This document shows, piece by piece, positions 45,569 to 54,072 of a stretch of 64,000 nucleotides of DNA. The position numbers and the translations under genes are program-made. The DNA is taken from assembly GCF_014522265.1 (NCBI RefSeq), contig NZ_CP017024.1, positions 4,598,501-4,662,500 on the forward strand, written 5' to 3'. The DNA comes from Pseudomonas oryzihabitans (GTDB taxonomy: Bacteria; Pseudomonadota; Gammaproteobacteria; Pseudomonadales; Pseudomonadaceae). Below the pieces are notes generated by a model. The model had not been told where the DNA came from. It was given only the letters and a program-made list of their open reading frames with translations, and searched no databases. Position 1 is the stretch's first letter; every line of letters starts with the position of its first letter.

Positions 45569-48094
45569 ATGCCGAACTTCCTGCTCGCCCTGTTGCTGCT
45601 GTGCCTGGCGTTGCCCCTACGCGCCGCCGAAACCCCTGGCCCGCCCCCGACCGGTCTCGATCCTCAGCAGGCGCGCCAGGTCGCGGCCCTGCTGCAGGAT
45701 CCGCAGCGCCGCCAGGAGCTGATCCTGACCTTGCAGGCCATCGCCAGCCAGCCGGCGAGCGCGACCGGGACGAAGGCGGCACCGGCGGCTACGGCAACCG
45801 CCGCCACTGCACCAGCGGCAGCCGCCCCGGCGCCAGGCGAGGAAAAGGCGCTGGTACCGCTGGAAGCCAATGGCCTGATCGCCCAGACCCTCAGTCGCGT
45901 CGGTCGCTGGGCCGACAACCTGGGCAGCGAGCTGAACCAGGTGCAGCGGGCCGTGCGTACCCTGCCCGACTGGTCGCGCGCCAGCTTCACGTCCGAAGCG
46001 GGTCGCCGCGCCCTGCTGCAGGCCTTGCTGACCCTGGCCACCCTCTTTGCCGCCGGCCTGGTGGGCGAGTGGCTGATCCATCGGGCGCTCCGGCGCCCGC
46101 GGCAACGGCTGCAGCGCCATGCCGATCTGGCCGACACCCGCGCCCGACGCCAGGCCCAGCAGCAGGCGGCCCAGCAGTCCCCTGCTGAAGCGTCGGCACC
46201 GGCGGTCGAGGAGGCCGCTACCCGCCCGGCCGAAGCCGCGGTGGCCCTGGTCAAGACTCAGCGTGATGGCGTGGATCAACTCGAAGAGGTGCCCATCGCC
46301 CCGTCCGACAGCGCCGCACCTGCGCCAGCCGCGCCGGTGACCGAATCCACTGCCACCGATCCCGCATCCGCCAACCGCGCCCGACCCAGCGCCGAGGAGC
46401 ACTGGACCACCCTGCGGCACCTGCCCTTCGCCCTGGGACTGCTATTGCTGGAACTGCTGCCGCTATTGGCTTTCTGGGCCACGGCGGCGCTGCTGATCCA
46501 CTATCTGGTGGGCGCGGATGCCAATCAGCGCGAGCTGGTCGGTGGCTTCCTCGGTGCCTATCTCACCACCCGCCTGGCGCTGATCGTCATCCGCCTGCTG
46601 ATCGATCCCGCCGTCCACGGCATCCGCCTGCTCAAGGTCAGGACCGCCCTCGCCTGTACCCTGCTGCGCTGGCTGCACGCCTTCGTGGCCCTGATCACCT
46701 TCGGCCTGGCGCTGGCCCAGGCCGCGGACATCCTGGGTGCCAACGAAGAGGGCCGCGAAGCCATCGTCAAGCTGGTCTCGCTGCTGGCCCATCTGTTGGT
46801 GGTGGGACTGATCTTTCATGTCCGCCGGCCGGTGGCCGCCCGTATCGCCGGGCGCCAGGATGGCAGTGGCGCCCTGACCGTGCTGCGCGCCTGGCTGGGT
46901 CAGGTCTGGGCCGTATTCGCCGCCGTGTTCGTCATGGGTGGCTGGACCATGTGGGCACTGGACATCGAGAACGGGCTGCCGCGGCTGATGAATTTCGTCG
47001 CGCTGTCCGCCGGAATCGTGATCCTCGGGCGCCTGGCGGCGGTATTCCTGCTCGGCCTGCTGGGTCGCTTGTTCCAGCCCGCTACCACCGAAGGCGGCAG
47101 CGCTACCGATCTGCACCTGCAGCGCTACTATCCGCTGGCGCGCTGGCTGGTGGGGGTGATCGTCACCCTGATCACCGTCCTGGCCCTGTTCCAGTCCTGG
47201 GGCTGGAGCGTGCTGGACTGGTTCGGTGACGGCAGCATCGGGCGCAGTCTGCTGTCCGCCTTTCTCACCATCCTCATCGCCGCCGTCATCGCCGTGGTGG
47301 TCTGGGAAGGCGCCAACGCCACCGTGAATCGTCGACTTAGCAGCTGGAACGAACGCGGTGACACGGTGCGGGCCGCGCGCTTGCGTACCCTGCTGCCCAT
47401 GCTGCGCACCGGGCTGTTCATCCTGGTCGCGCTGATCGTCGGCCTGACCGCGCTGAGCGAACTGGGCATCAACACCACGCCGCTACTGGCCAGCGCCAGC
47501 ATCATCGGCGTGGCCCTGGGCTTCGGCTCGCAGAAGCTGGTGCAGGACTTCATCACCGGTATCTTCCTGCTGCTGGAAAACGCCATGCAGGTGGGCGACT
47601 GGGTCACCGTGGCCGGGGTCTCGGGTACCGTGGAGTACCTCTCGATCCGCACCGTGCGCCTGCGCGCCGGCGACGGCTCCCTGCACATCGTGCCCTTCAG
47701 CTCGGTGTCGGCGGTCAACAACATCAACCGTGGGCTGGGCAACGCCGCCCTGCGCATCAGCGTGGGCTACGCAGAGGACATCGAGCGCGTCATCGCCGAA
47801 CTCAAGGACATCGGCGCCGGCATGCGCGCCGACGAGGCCTTCAAGGAGCTGATCCTCGCCGATCTGGAGATCTGGGGCGTGGACGCCGTCGACGGCTCCA
47901 TGGTGACCATCGCCGGGCAGATGAGATGCCTAGACAAGGGCCGCTGGGGCGTGCAGCGCGAACTCAACCGCCGCATCCTCGAACGCTTCCGCGAACGCGG
48001 TATCGAGATCGCCAATCCGCGTGCCAGTCTGCTGCTGCCCAGCGAAGCCGGTATCGTGCCCTCCTCGCCCATCCAGCCACGGCCTGCGGAGTAA
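45569..48094 (+). CDS. MscS family mechanosensitive channel, large form
   Basis: An 841-residue inner-membrane channel with a signal peptide (MPNFLLALLLLCLALPLRA) and a long periplasmic region rich in Ala, Pro and Thr (about residues 20-150). Many membrane helices follow from about residue 155. The MscS pore and beta domain lie near residues 625-700 (LLASASIIGVALGFGSQKLVQDF, then GDWVTVAGVSGTVEYLSIRTVRLR; only cores quoted). It should open on membrane stretch to protect against hypo-osmotic shock. A low-complexity Ala/Pro insert near residues 195-275 separates the first helix from the next ones. Confidence 0.88.
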   Translation: MPNFLLALLLLCLALPLRAAETPGPPPTGLDPQQARQVAALLQDPQRRQELILTLQAIASQPASATGTKAAPAATATAATAPAAAAPAPGEEKALVPLEANGLIAQTLSRVGRWADNLGSELNQVQRAVRTLPDWSRASFTSEAGRRALLQALLTLATLFAAGLVGEWLIHRALRRPRQRLQRHADLADTRARRQAQQQAAQQSPAEASAPAVEEAATRPAEAAVALVKTQRDGVDQLEEVPIAPSDSAAPAPAAPVTESTATDPASANRARPSAEEHWTTLRHLPFALGLLLLELLPLLAFWATAALLIHYLVGADANQRELVGGFLGAYLTTRLALIVIRLLIDPAVHGIRLLKVRTALACTLLRWLHAFVALITFGLALAQAADILGANEEGREAIVKLVSLLAHLLVVGLIFHVRRPVAARIAGRQDGSGALTVLRAWLGQVWAVFAAVFVMGGWTMWALDIENGLPRLMNFVALSAGIVILGRLAAVFLLGLLGRLFQPATTEGGSATDLHLQRYYPLARWLVGVIVTLITVLALFQSWGWSVLDWFGDGSIGRSLLSAFLTILIAAVIAVVVWEGANATVNRRLSSWNERGDTVRAARLRTLLPMLRTGLFILVALIVGLTALSELGINTTPLLASASIIGVALGFGSQKLVQDFITGIFLLLENAMQVGDWVTVAGVSGTVEYLSIRTVRLRAGDGSLHIVPFSSVSAVNNINRGLGNAALRISVGYAEDIERVIAELKDIGAGMRADEAFKELILADLEIWGVDAVDGSMVTIAGQMRCLDKGRWGVQRELNRRILERFRERGIEIANPRASLLLPSEAGIVPSSPIQPRPAE

Positions 48095-48099
48095 CAGCT

Positions 48100-48840
48100 G
48101 TGCAATACCGTCAAGACGCCTTCAACGGCCTGATCATCGACGCCGCCTCGCTGCCGTCCACCCGCGAGGCCTTTGCCCCGGCGCTGGCGGAGTTGCTCGA
48201 CAGCGCCCGCCGCGACGGACGCAATCTGATCTGGCTGACCCTGCCGCTGGCCCTTGGCGAGCTGGTCGGGGTGGCCACCCGCGCCGGTTTCGTCTTTCAC
48301 AACTGCCTGGAACAGGAACTCACGCTGGTCTGGCGCGGTACGCCCACCGCCTTCGCGCCCTTCGTCCCGACCCACAGCCTGGGCGTCGGCGGCCTGGTGC
48401 TCAATGCCCATGGTGAACTGCTGGCGATCCGCGAACGCGGCAGCCAGGGCTACAAGCTGCCGGGGGGCCATGTCGAGCTGGGCGAAGACCTGGGGCCGGC
48501 GGTGATCCGCGAGGTCTGGGAGGAAACCGGCATCCACAGCGCCTTTCGCAGCGTGGTCGGCCTGGTGACCACCCACCTCTACCGCTTCGGCAAATCCAAT
48601 CTCTATGTGGTCTGCCGCCTCGATCCCCTGAGTGCCGACATCGCCATCCAGGATCCGGACGAGATCGCGGACGCCCGCTGGCTGGCGCTGCCCGACTACC
48701 TGGCGGATCCGGGCAACAGTGCCTTCAACCGCGAGCTGGTGCGCAGCCTGGCGCAGGCGGAGGGCCTGCGGTCGAGCGCGCTGAACAGCGAGCGCTATCC
48801 CAAGGCCGAGGTCTTTCTGGCTCAGCCGTCGAAGGACTGA
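48100..48840 (+). CDS. Nudix hydrolase of the NUDT6-like type
   Basis: A 246-residue protein. The first ~80 residues form a pre-Nudix domain (NLIWLTLPLALGELVGVATRAGFVFHN) of the kind found in animal NUDT6 and related plant and bacterial Nudix proteins. The Nudix box is present as GHVELGEDLGPAVIREVWEETGI with the REVWEETGI core near residue 139-147. Its substrate, a nucleoside diphosphate linked to another group, is unknown. The start is GTG at 48100, chosen because a GGAG ribosome-binding site precedes it. The gene begins 5 nt after the channel stop and overlaps cysE (opposite strand) by 19 nt. Confidence 0.82.
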   Translation: MQYRQDAFNGLIIDAASLPSTREAFAPALAELLDSARRDGRNLIWLTLPLALGELVGVATRAGFVFHNCLEQELTLVWRGTPTAFAPFVPTHSLGVGGLVLNAHGELLAIRERGSQGYKLPGGHVELGEDLGPAVIREVWEETGIHSAFRSVVGLVTTHLYRFGKSNLYVVCRLDPLSADIAIQDPDEIADARWLALPDYLADPGNSAFNRELVRSLAQAEGLRSSALNSERYPKAEVFLAQPSKD

Positions 48841-49610
48841 TCCATGCTTTCGGCCGGATGGGCATCGCGCGGACGCCCTACCGGGCGAGCGGGAATACCC
48901 ACCACCGTGGTGTGGGGCGCCACCGGATGCAGGACCACGCTGTTGGCGCCGATCTTGGCGCCCTCGCCGATCTCCAGATTGCCGAGGATCTTGACCCCGG
49001 CGCCGATCATCACCCCGCGCCGCACCTTGGGATGGCGATCGCCCTGCTCCTTGCCGGTGCCGCCCAGGGTCACCTGCTGCAGGATGGAGACGTCGTCCTC
49101 CACCACCGCGGTTTCGCCGATGACGATGCCGGTACCGTGGTCGAGCATGATGCCGCGCCCCAGCCGCGCCGCCGGGTGGATGTCGATGGCCAGCAGCCGA
49201 TTGCAGCGCGCCTGCAGGTGCAGGGCCAGCAGCCGCTCGCCGTTGTGCCAGAGGGCATGGCTCAGGCGCTGGGTCTGCAGCGCCAGGAAGCCCTTGGAGA
49301 ACAGGAAGATCTCCAGCAGGCTGGCATAGGCCGGATCCCGTGCCAGCACCGCTTCCAGGTCCGCGCAGGCCGCCAGGGTCAGCGCCGGCCACTCGGCGTG
49401 CAGGGCAGCGAAGCGTTCGCCGAGTGACTCGGCCTGCCCTGGATCCTCCGCCAGGGCCTCGGCGCAGCGCCGGACCAGGGCGGCGGCCAGATCCACCGGC
49501 TGCAGCAGCGCTCGCGTCAGCCCCTCGGCCAGGGCCGGGGCGTCGCGGCGCCCGGCCTCGGCTTGGGCGCGCAGGAGTTGCCAGAGTTCGGGAGCGGAGC
49601 GAAGCGGCAT
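48822..49610 (-). CDS. cysE: Serine O-acetyltransferase
   Basis: A 262-residue enzyme that makes O-acetylserine for cysteine synthesis. The N-terminal helical domain (ELWQLLRAQAEAG) is followed by a left-handed beta-helix with hexapeptide repeats. Catalytic features are IDIHPAARLGRGIMLDHGTG (core near residues 143-162) and the LGGTGKEQGDRHPKV loop. The length matches the E. coli CysE type, not the short form. It is the last gene of a three-gene run with the acetyltransferase and the XRE regulator on the same strand. Confidence 0.93.
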   Translation of the reverse strand: MPLRSAPELWQLLRAQAEAGRRDAPALAEGLTRALLQPVDLAAALVRRCAEALAEDPGQAESLGERFAALHAEWPALTLAACADLEAVLARDPAYASLLEIFLFSKGFLALQTQRLSHALWHNGERLLALHLQARCNRLLAIDIHPAARLGRGIMLDHGTGIVIGETAVVEDDVSILQQVTLGGTGKEQGDRHPKVRRGVMIGAGVKILGNLEIGEGAKIGANSVVLHPVAPHTTVVGIPARPVGRPRDAHPAESMDQSFDG

Positions 49611-49625
49611 GGCGGGACAGGGTCC

Positions 49626-50192
49626 TTAACTGGGAGCGCCCAGCTTAGCGGGCGCGGCCGGTAACGTCTTGTACATCAGGGTGGTGCTGTCACGGCGTTC
49701 GGGTTGGCGGGCATCCAGGGCATAGCCGGGAATCCTGCCGACCACCTGATAGCCGAGGGACAGATAGAGCGGCTCGGCATGGTCGTCGCTGCGGGTGTCC
49801 AGGGTCAGCAATTCCCGCCCCTGGGCCTGGGCGGCCGCTTCCACCGCCTGCATCAGCCGACGCGCCAGGCCCTGGCGACGGCAGTCCGGATGCACCAGCA
49901 ACTTGACCACGTCAGCGCGGTGCGGCTGATTGGCCGGGGTATCCAGCACCAGTTGCACGCTGCCGACCACGCGGCCGTCCTGCAGCGCGGCGAACAAGAG
50001 CCGGATGCCCCGGGCCAGGCCCGGGGCCACGGCTTCGGTCCAGAAGCGCCGGTTCACCACGTCGGCCAGCGGCAGGATGAAGCCGATGCTGGCGCCCTGC
50101 TCGACACAGGCGGCCAGTAGTTGCTGGAATTCATTCAGATGCCTCGTGAAAGCGGCGGCGTCGAGCTGTTCGATACGCAGGGAAGCACTCAT
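49626..50192 (-). CDS. GNAT family N-acetyltransferase
   Basis: A 188-residue acetyltransferase. The acetyl-CoA site is visible as LLVHPDCRRQGLARRLMQAVE with the RRQGLA core near residue 110-115, and the C-terminal pattern PLYLSLGYQVVGRIPGYA is typical of the GNAT fold. The start is ATG 50192, preceded by TGAGGT. It lies 9 nt downstream of the XRE-cupin regulator gene and 15 nt upstream of cysE on the same strand. The substrate is unknown. Confidence 0.82.
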   Translation of the reverse strand: MSASLRIEQLDAAAFTRHLNEFQQLLAACVEQGASIGFILPLADVVNRRFWTEAVAPGLARGIRLLFAALQDGRVVGSVQLVLDTPANQPHRADVVKLLVHPDCRRQGLARRLMQAVEAAAQAQGRELLTLDTRSDDHAEPLYLSLGYQVVGRIPGYALDARQPERRDSTTLMYKTLPAAPAKLGAPS

Positions 50193-50201
50193 GGACACAC
50201 C

Positions 50202-50744
50202 TCAGATCATGAACAGGAGATAACGGGCGCCCGCCGGGCCACTCAGGAAGCGACTGCTACCCCAGAGGCGATAGCGCAGGCAGTCGCCGACGCCCAGTTG
50301 ATAGGGCTGCTCTTCGATCCACAGCTGCAACTCGCCTTCGAGCAGGAGCAGATGGTGTTCGAGGCCTGGCCGGGGTGCTGCCTGATAGCGGATGTCCACA
50401 CCCGGCCCCAGCTGGCTCTCGATGACCTCACCCGCCAGGGCCTGGGCCGGCGGCGAGACCGAACGGCGGGTGAAGGCCTGCTCGGGATCGGCCCAGATCT
50501 GCTGCGCCTGGCGCTCGACCTGGGCCGGATAGGCGCCTTCCACGCTATGCAGCAGGCGCGTCAGGGTCAGACCGTAGGCCGAACAGAGCTGCCCGAGGAC
50601 CGCCGTGGTCGGACTGACCTCGGCATTTTCCAGCCGAGACAGCGTCGCGCGACTGACCCCGCTCAGGGTTGCCAACTGCTCCAGTGACAGCTCGCGCTCC
50701 AGACGCAGGGCCTTCAGCCGGACGGCAAGACGTTGATCTAGCAT
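50202..50744 (-). CDS. XRE family regulator with C-terminal cupin domain
   Basis: A 180-residue DNA-binding protein with an N-terminal helix-turn-helix (LSLEQLATLSGVSRATLSRLEN, core SGVSRATLSRLEN near residues 28-40) and a cupin-like domain (HHLLLLEGELQLWIEEQPYQLGVGD, core near residues 128-152). Such proteins often repress or activate adjacent genes in response to a small ligand. Here the adjacent genes are the GNAT acetyltransferase and cysE. I choose the second ATG (50744) because GGGAG lies at the right distance from it, while the first ATG is too close. Confidence 0.82.
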   Translation of the reverse strand: MLDQRLAVRLKALRLERELSLEQLATLSGVSRATLSRLENAEVSPTTAVLGQLCSAYGLTLTRLLHSVEGAYPAQVERQAQQIWADPEQAFTRRSVSPPAQALAGEVIESQLGPGVDIRYQAAPRPGLEHHLLLLEGELQLWIEEQPYQLGVGDCLRYRLWGSSRFLSGPAGARYLLFMI

Positions 50745-51386
50745 GGCCATCTCCCAATTTAGGGATTTTTTCTCACATTCGGGAAAATTTGGAAAGGGCT
50801 TTTTTGCAAGACCTGCCTTATCAGACGTATCAACGAACTTCCTATCGCATTAAACTTTATCGGAAGAACTTATATCACCGACTGTCCAGCAACCTGACTG
50901 ATCGACTTGATTACTTGGTCGAGCGCTCTAGCTTGGCTGTTCGCCCATATTTTATCGTCAGGCGAACAGCGTTACCCTGTAACAGCGCGAGAAATGGCGC
51001 TATCGAATCGGCGATAAATTTACCCATGAAGAAAGAACAAGCTCTCGGCCAAGGCGTCTGAGTCAGACTGCGGCAAAGCTCAACCCGGATACGCCCTGCA
51101 GCCAGATGCATCAAGACATTTCGGCACATGACAGATAGCCTGCTGGAATACTGTCGCTCCGCTCGCCGATTCTTCTACAGCCCCTGTACAACCTTTGGCC
51201 TGACGGCTCTGGCCAGGCCATCGTTAAATAAAAGTCTATATTTAACTTGCACCTCGTATAACAAAATATCCCCTTATCACCTCGCCCGAACTCGCCTTCC
51301 GCCCCCTACTCTCAATAACCGAAACGCCTAGCCTTTGGGGAGCGCAGCGTTCGACTCTTCAATAATTGAAAGTGGGAGAAGTTCTT
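50745..51386. other. Long AT-richer intergenic region between XRE regulator and KGG protein genes
   Basis: About 640 nt with no credible gene. The composition is clearly richer in A and T than the rest of the window, with stretches such as TTAAATAAAAG near 51224-51234 and many stop codons in all frames. It should hold the divergent promoters of the regulator (leftward) and the KGG gene (rightward). I see no transposase fragment, tRNA or attachment site. It may be a remnant of a lost gene or a regulatory region. Confidence 0.5.
51358..51370. promoter_or_regulatory. Palindrome TTCAATAATTGAA before the KGG protein gene
   Basis: A perfect 13-bp palindrome lies 16 nt before the ATG of the KGG gene and just ahead of its GGGAGAA ribosome-binding site. 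Its position fits a repressor site over the start of the transcript, or a small leader hairpin. The protein that might bind it is unknown. Confidence 0.4.
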
Positions 51387-51587
51387 ATGGCCAACAAGAG
51401 CAGCAATCCAGGCAACTTCGCCAACAACCGCGATCGCGCCGCCGAGGCTGGTCGCAAGGGTGGACGTGCCAGCGGTGGCAATTTCGCCAACAATCCGACC
51501 CGGGCTTCCGAAGCCGGCCGCAAGGGTGGTCAGAACAGCCATGGCACTCGCCGACCCGAAGCGGCGAACGACGTCGAGGCGACCTGA
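51387..51587 (+). CDS. KGG-repeat stress-associated small protein (YciG/Con-10 type)
   Basis: A 66-residue hydrophilic protein with two repeats of the form GNFANN...AAEAGRKGG (about residues 9-26 and 31-48). The GRKGG motif and the Asn/Ala-rich repeats are the mark of the KGG (stress-induced hydrophilic) family, which is linked to stationary phase and general stress. It has no membrane part. A GGGAGAA ribosome-binding site precedes the ATG. A strong terminator follows, so it is transcribed separately from the wsp operon. Confidence 0.85.
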   Translation: MANKSSNPGNFANNRDRAAEAGRKGGRASGGNFANNPTRASEAGRKGGQNSHGTRRPEAANDVEAT

Positions 51588-51609
51588 CCCGCGTTCCTCG
51601 ATGCCGCCC

Positions 51610-51656
51610 GGCAGCCCTCCAGGCATGGCAAGACCTGGCAGGCTGCCCTTTCTGTT
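51610..51656 (+). terminator. Intrinsic terminator after the KGG gene
   Basis: GGCAGCC (51610-51616) and GGCTGCC (51641-51647) pair, with an inner CCAGG (51619-51623) and CCTGG (51634-51638). The T-rich tail CTTTCTGTT follows. This is a good factor-independent terminator that separates the KGG gene from wspA. Confidence 0.8.
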
Positions 51657-51808
51657 ATTGCTGTTCCATCGCTGCTGGCACCTCAGGCGCCTGAGCCCCG
51701 AAGTGCGTTACAACTCACACAAATGCATGACCGTGCTACTTTTATCGGACAACCCGAGTGCTCCCCAGGGCTCACTCTTTCTGCCTCTGTCCGTCTGCAC
51801 CGGTGCCC

Positions 51809-53614
51809 ATGCTCAACAACATTCGCATCCAGAACAAACTCTTCGCCGGCTTCGCCGCCATCATCGCCCTGGTGGTCCTGCTGCTCTGGCTGACCTATGC
51901 CGCGTTGCAGAGCCTGGTGGACGCCAATCGCTGGGACAGGCACACCGCCGAGGTGCTGCTGTCGGTCACCACGCTGGACAACAATCTGCTCGAGACCCGG
52001 GCCAAGTTGCGCAACTACTGGTATTCCGGCTCAACCGCGGATGCCGACGCTGCGCGGCAGGCGCTGGCGCCACTGGCCGCAGCCGTGCGCGTGCCGCAGC
52101 AGCTGACCCAGGATAATGCTGAGCAACAGCAGCGCTTCGCTCGCCTTGCCGCGGACCTCGACACCTGGCGCCAGCAGACCTTCGAACCCCTGTTGCGCCT
52201 GCGTGATACCGGCAATCTGTCAGCGGTGCAGCTGGCCAACGAGCCCCTGATCACCACCCTGACCAATCAGGTCGCGGCCATGCGTCAGCAGATCCAGACC
52301 ATCGCCGATGAAGAACGCCGCCTGTACGCGCAACGCGCGGGTCATACCGAGCAGGTACGCGACCAGCTGACCTGGACCCTGGTCGCCGGCGGCGCCCTCT
52401 GCGTGGTGCTGGCCGCCCTCATCGCCTGGCTGCTGTCCCATAATCTGCTGCGTTCGGTGCGCCGGCTGACCGATACCGTGGCGCGCATTTCCGCGGGCGA
52501 CAGCAGCGCGCGCGTGGCGGTCCAGGGCCGTGACGAACTCGCCCAGGTCGGTCTGGCCTTCAATCAGATGGCGCAGCAGATCCAGGACGACCACGCCCGC
52601 GAACAGGCGCTGATGCAGCGCCTGCGCGCCGATGTCGACGACCTGCTCGGGCTGGTCAACAAGGCCGCCGCCGGTGACCTCACCGGACGGACCGCGGTCA
52701 GCGGCGACGACGCCATCGGCCAACTGGCCCGCGGCCTTAGCAAGATGATCGAGGACCTGCGCGGCATGCTCGCCAAGGTGCAGCGCGCCGGCATCCAGGT
52801 GACCTCCTCCACCACCGAGATCGCCGCCTCCTCGCGCCAGCAGGAGGCCACCAGCATCGAGCAGGCGCAGACCAGCGTCGAGGTGCTGAGCACCACGCGC
52901 GAGATCGCCGCCAACGCCAATGCCCTGGTACGCACCATGGAAGAAGCCGTGCAGGTGGCGGACGAGACCACCGAGGGCGCGGAGCAGGCGCGCAGCAGCC
53001 TGGCGAGCATGGACGGCACCATGCAGCGCATGGTGGCGGCGACCGATTCGATCAACGCCAAGCTCGCCGCCCTGTCGGAGAAGTCCAGCCACATCAACAA
53101 GGTGCTGACCACCATCACCAAGGTGGCCGACCAGACCAATCTGCTGTCGCTCAACGCCGCCATCGAGGCGGAAAAGGCCGGTGAAGCGGGCCGCGGCTTC
53201 TCGGTGGTGGCCACCGAGATCCGTCGCCTGTCCGACCAGACCACCGCGGCCACCGACGACATCGAGCAGATGCTCAAGGACATGAACTCCGCGGTTTCCG
53301 CCAGCGTCATGGGCATGGACAAGTTTTCCGAGGAGATCCGCCGCAGCGTGCAGGAGGTGGCCAGCGTCAGCGATCAGCTGGCCGGGGTGATCGAGGACGT
53401 GCAGAAGTTGCCGGCGCGGTTCGATATCGTCCTGGAGGGCATGCAGTCCCAGGCGGTGGGTGCCGGCCAGATCGCCGAGACCATCACCCAGCTCAACGAC
53501 AGCACCCAGCAGACCACCGAGGCGCTCAAGGCCACCAGCGAGGCGGTCCAGTATCTGCAACAGGCGGCCCAGGACCTGCAGAGCAGCGTCGCCACCTTCT
53601 CGGTCACCCGTTGA
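51809..53614 (+). CDS. wspA: WspA-type methyl-accepting chemoreceptor (surface sensing)
   Basis: A 601-residue receptor with an N-terminal membrane helix (residues 11-30), a periplasmic helical domain (about 31-190) and a second membrane helix (about 196-215). A HAMP domain (RSVRRLTDTVARISAGDSSARV), a second HAMP-like segment (LLGLVNKAAAGDLTGR) and a signalling coiled coil with the hairpin tip ADQTNLLSLNAAIEAEKAGEAGRGF follow. It should sense surface contact and drive the kinase WspE. It is first of seven genes in the order wspABCDEFR, which supports the name. The start is ATG 51809; the ribosome-binding site is weak. The stop overlaps the region just before wspB. Confidence 0.88.
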   Translation: MLNNIRIQNKLFAGFAAIIALVVLLLWLTYAALQSLVDANRWDRHTAEVLLSVTTLDNNLLETRAKLRNYWYSGSTADADAARQALAPLAAAVRVPQQLTQDNAEQQQRFARLAADLDTWRQQTFEPLLRLRDTGNLSAVQLANEPLITTLTNQVAAMRQQIQTIADEERRLYAQRAGHTEQVRDQLTWTLVAGGALCVVLAALIAWLLSHNLLRSVRRLTDTVARISAGDSSARVAVQGRDELAQVGLAFNQMAQQIQDDHAREQALMQRLRADVDDLLGLVNKAAAGDLTGRTAVSGDDAIGQLARGLSKMIEDLRGMLAKVQRAGIQVTSSTTEIAASSRQQEATSIEQAQTSVEVLSTTREIAANANALVRTMEEAVQVADETTEGAEQARSSLASMDGTMQRMVAATDSINAKLAALSEKSSHINKVLTTITKVADQTNLLSLNAAIEAEKAGEAGRGFSVVATEIRRLSDQTTAATDDIEQMLKDMNSAVSASVMGMDKFSEEIRRSVQEVASVSDQLAGVIEDVQKLPARFDIVLEGMQSQAVGAGQIAETITQLNDSTQQTTEALKATSEAVQYLQQAAQDLQSSVATFSVTR

Positions 53615-53616
53615 CC

Positions 53617-54072
53617 ATGCAGATCCTGATCTTCCAGCTGGCCGATGCCGCGGCGGCCCTGCCGACGACGGCGATCCGCCAGGTGCTGCCCCTGTTGCAG
53701 CTCACCCGCTTCCCTGCTGCGCCGGCGGGCGTCGCCGGCCTGATGAACCTGCACGGCGCGGCGATCCCGGTGGTCGATGTCACCGCCATGAGCGGCGGCC
53801 CGGGTGCCCGGGCGCGCCAGGACACCCGCATCCTGCTGGTGGACTTCACCCTGCCCGATGGCCGCAGCCGGCCGCTCGGACTGGTAGTGGAAGGCGTCGC
53901 CGGCGTGCGTCGGATCTCCGCCAGCGTGCCGCGACCGGCAGGTGTCCGACTACCCGACTATCCCTGGCTCGGCGAGGTGCTGGAGACGCCCGAGGGCCTC
54001 TGGATGTGGCTGGAACCGGATCGCCTGCTCTCACCGGCCCTGGCCGCCCTGCTGTTCCAGGAGGCCGCGTGA
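53617..54072 (+). CDS. wspB: CheW-type adaptor protein
   Basis: A 151-residue CheW-like adaptor that links receptor and kinase. The core stretch FPAAPAGVAGLMNLHGAAIPVVDVTAM (parts near residues 35-60) has the GLMNLHG....VVD pattern of CheW. It lies two bases after wspA and overlaps wspC by 4 nt (GTGA). It is the first of two CheW-like genes in the operon; the other is wspD. Confidence 0.88.
   Translation: MQILIFQLADAAAALPTTAIRQVLPLLQLTRFPAAPAGVAGLMNLHGAAIPVVDVTAMSGGPGARARQDTRILLVDFTLPDGRSRPLGLVVEGVAGVRRISASVPRPAGVRLPDYPWLGEVLETPEGLWMWLEPDRLLSPALAALLFQEAA

Noticed and set aside
50669-51061. A 130-codon plus-strand frame across the XRE start and the AT-rich region
   Set aside because: No ribosome-binding site at its start and no family resemblance, and its 5' part is antisense to the regulator gene.
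52220-53560. A 446-codon open frame antisense to wspA
   Set aside because: Low-complexity Gly/Leu/Ala/His content with no domain; the real gene is the chemoreceptor on the plus strand.
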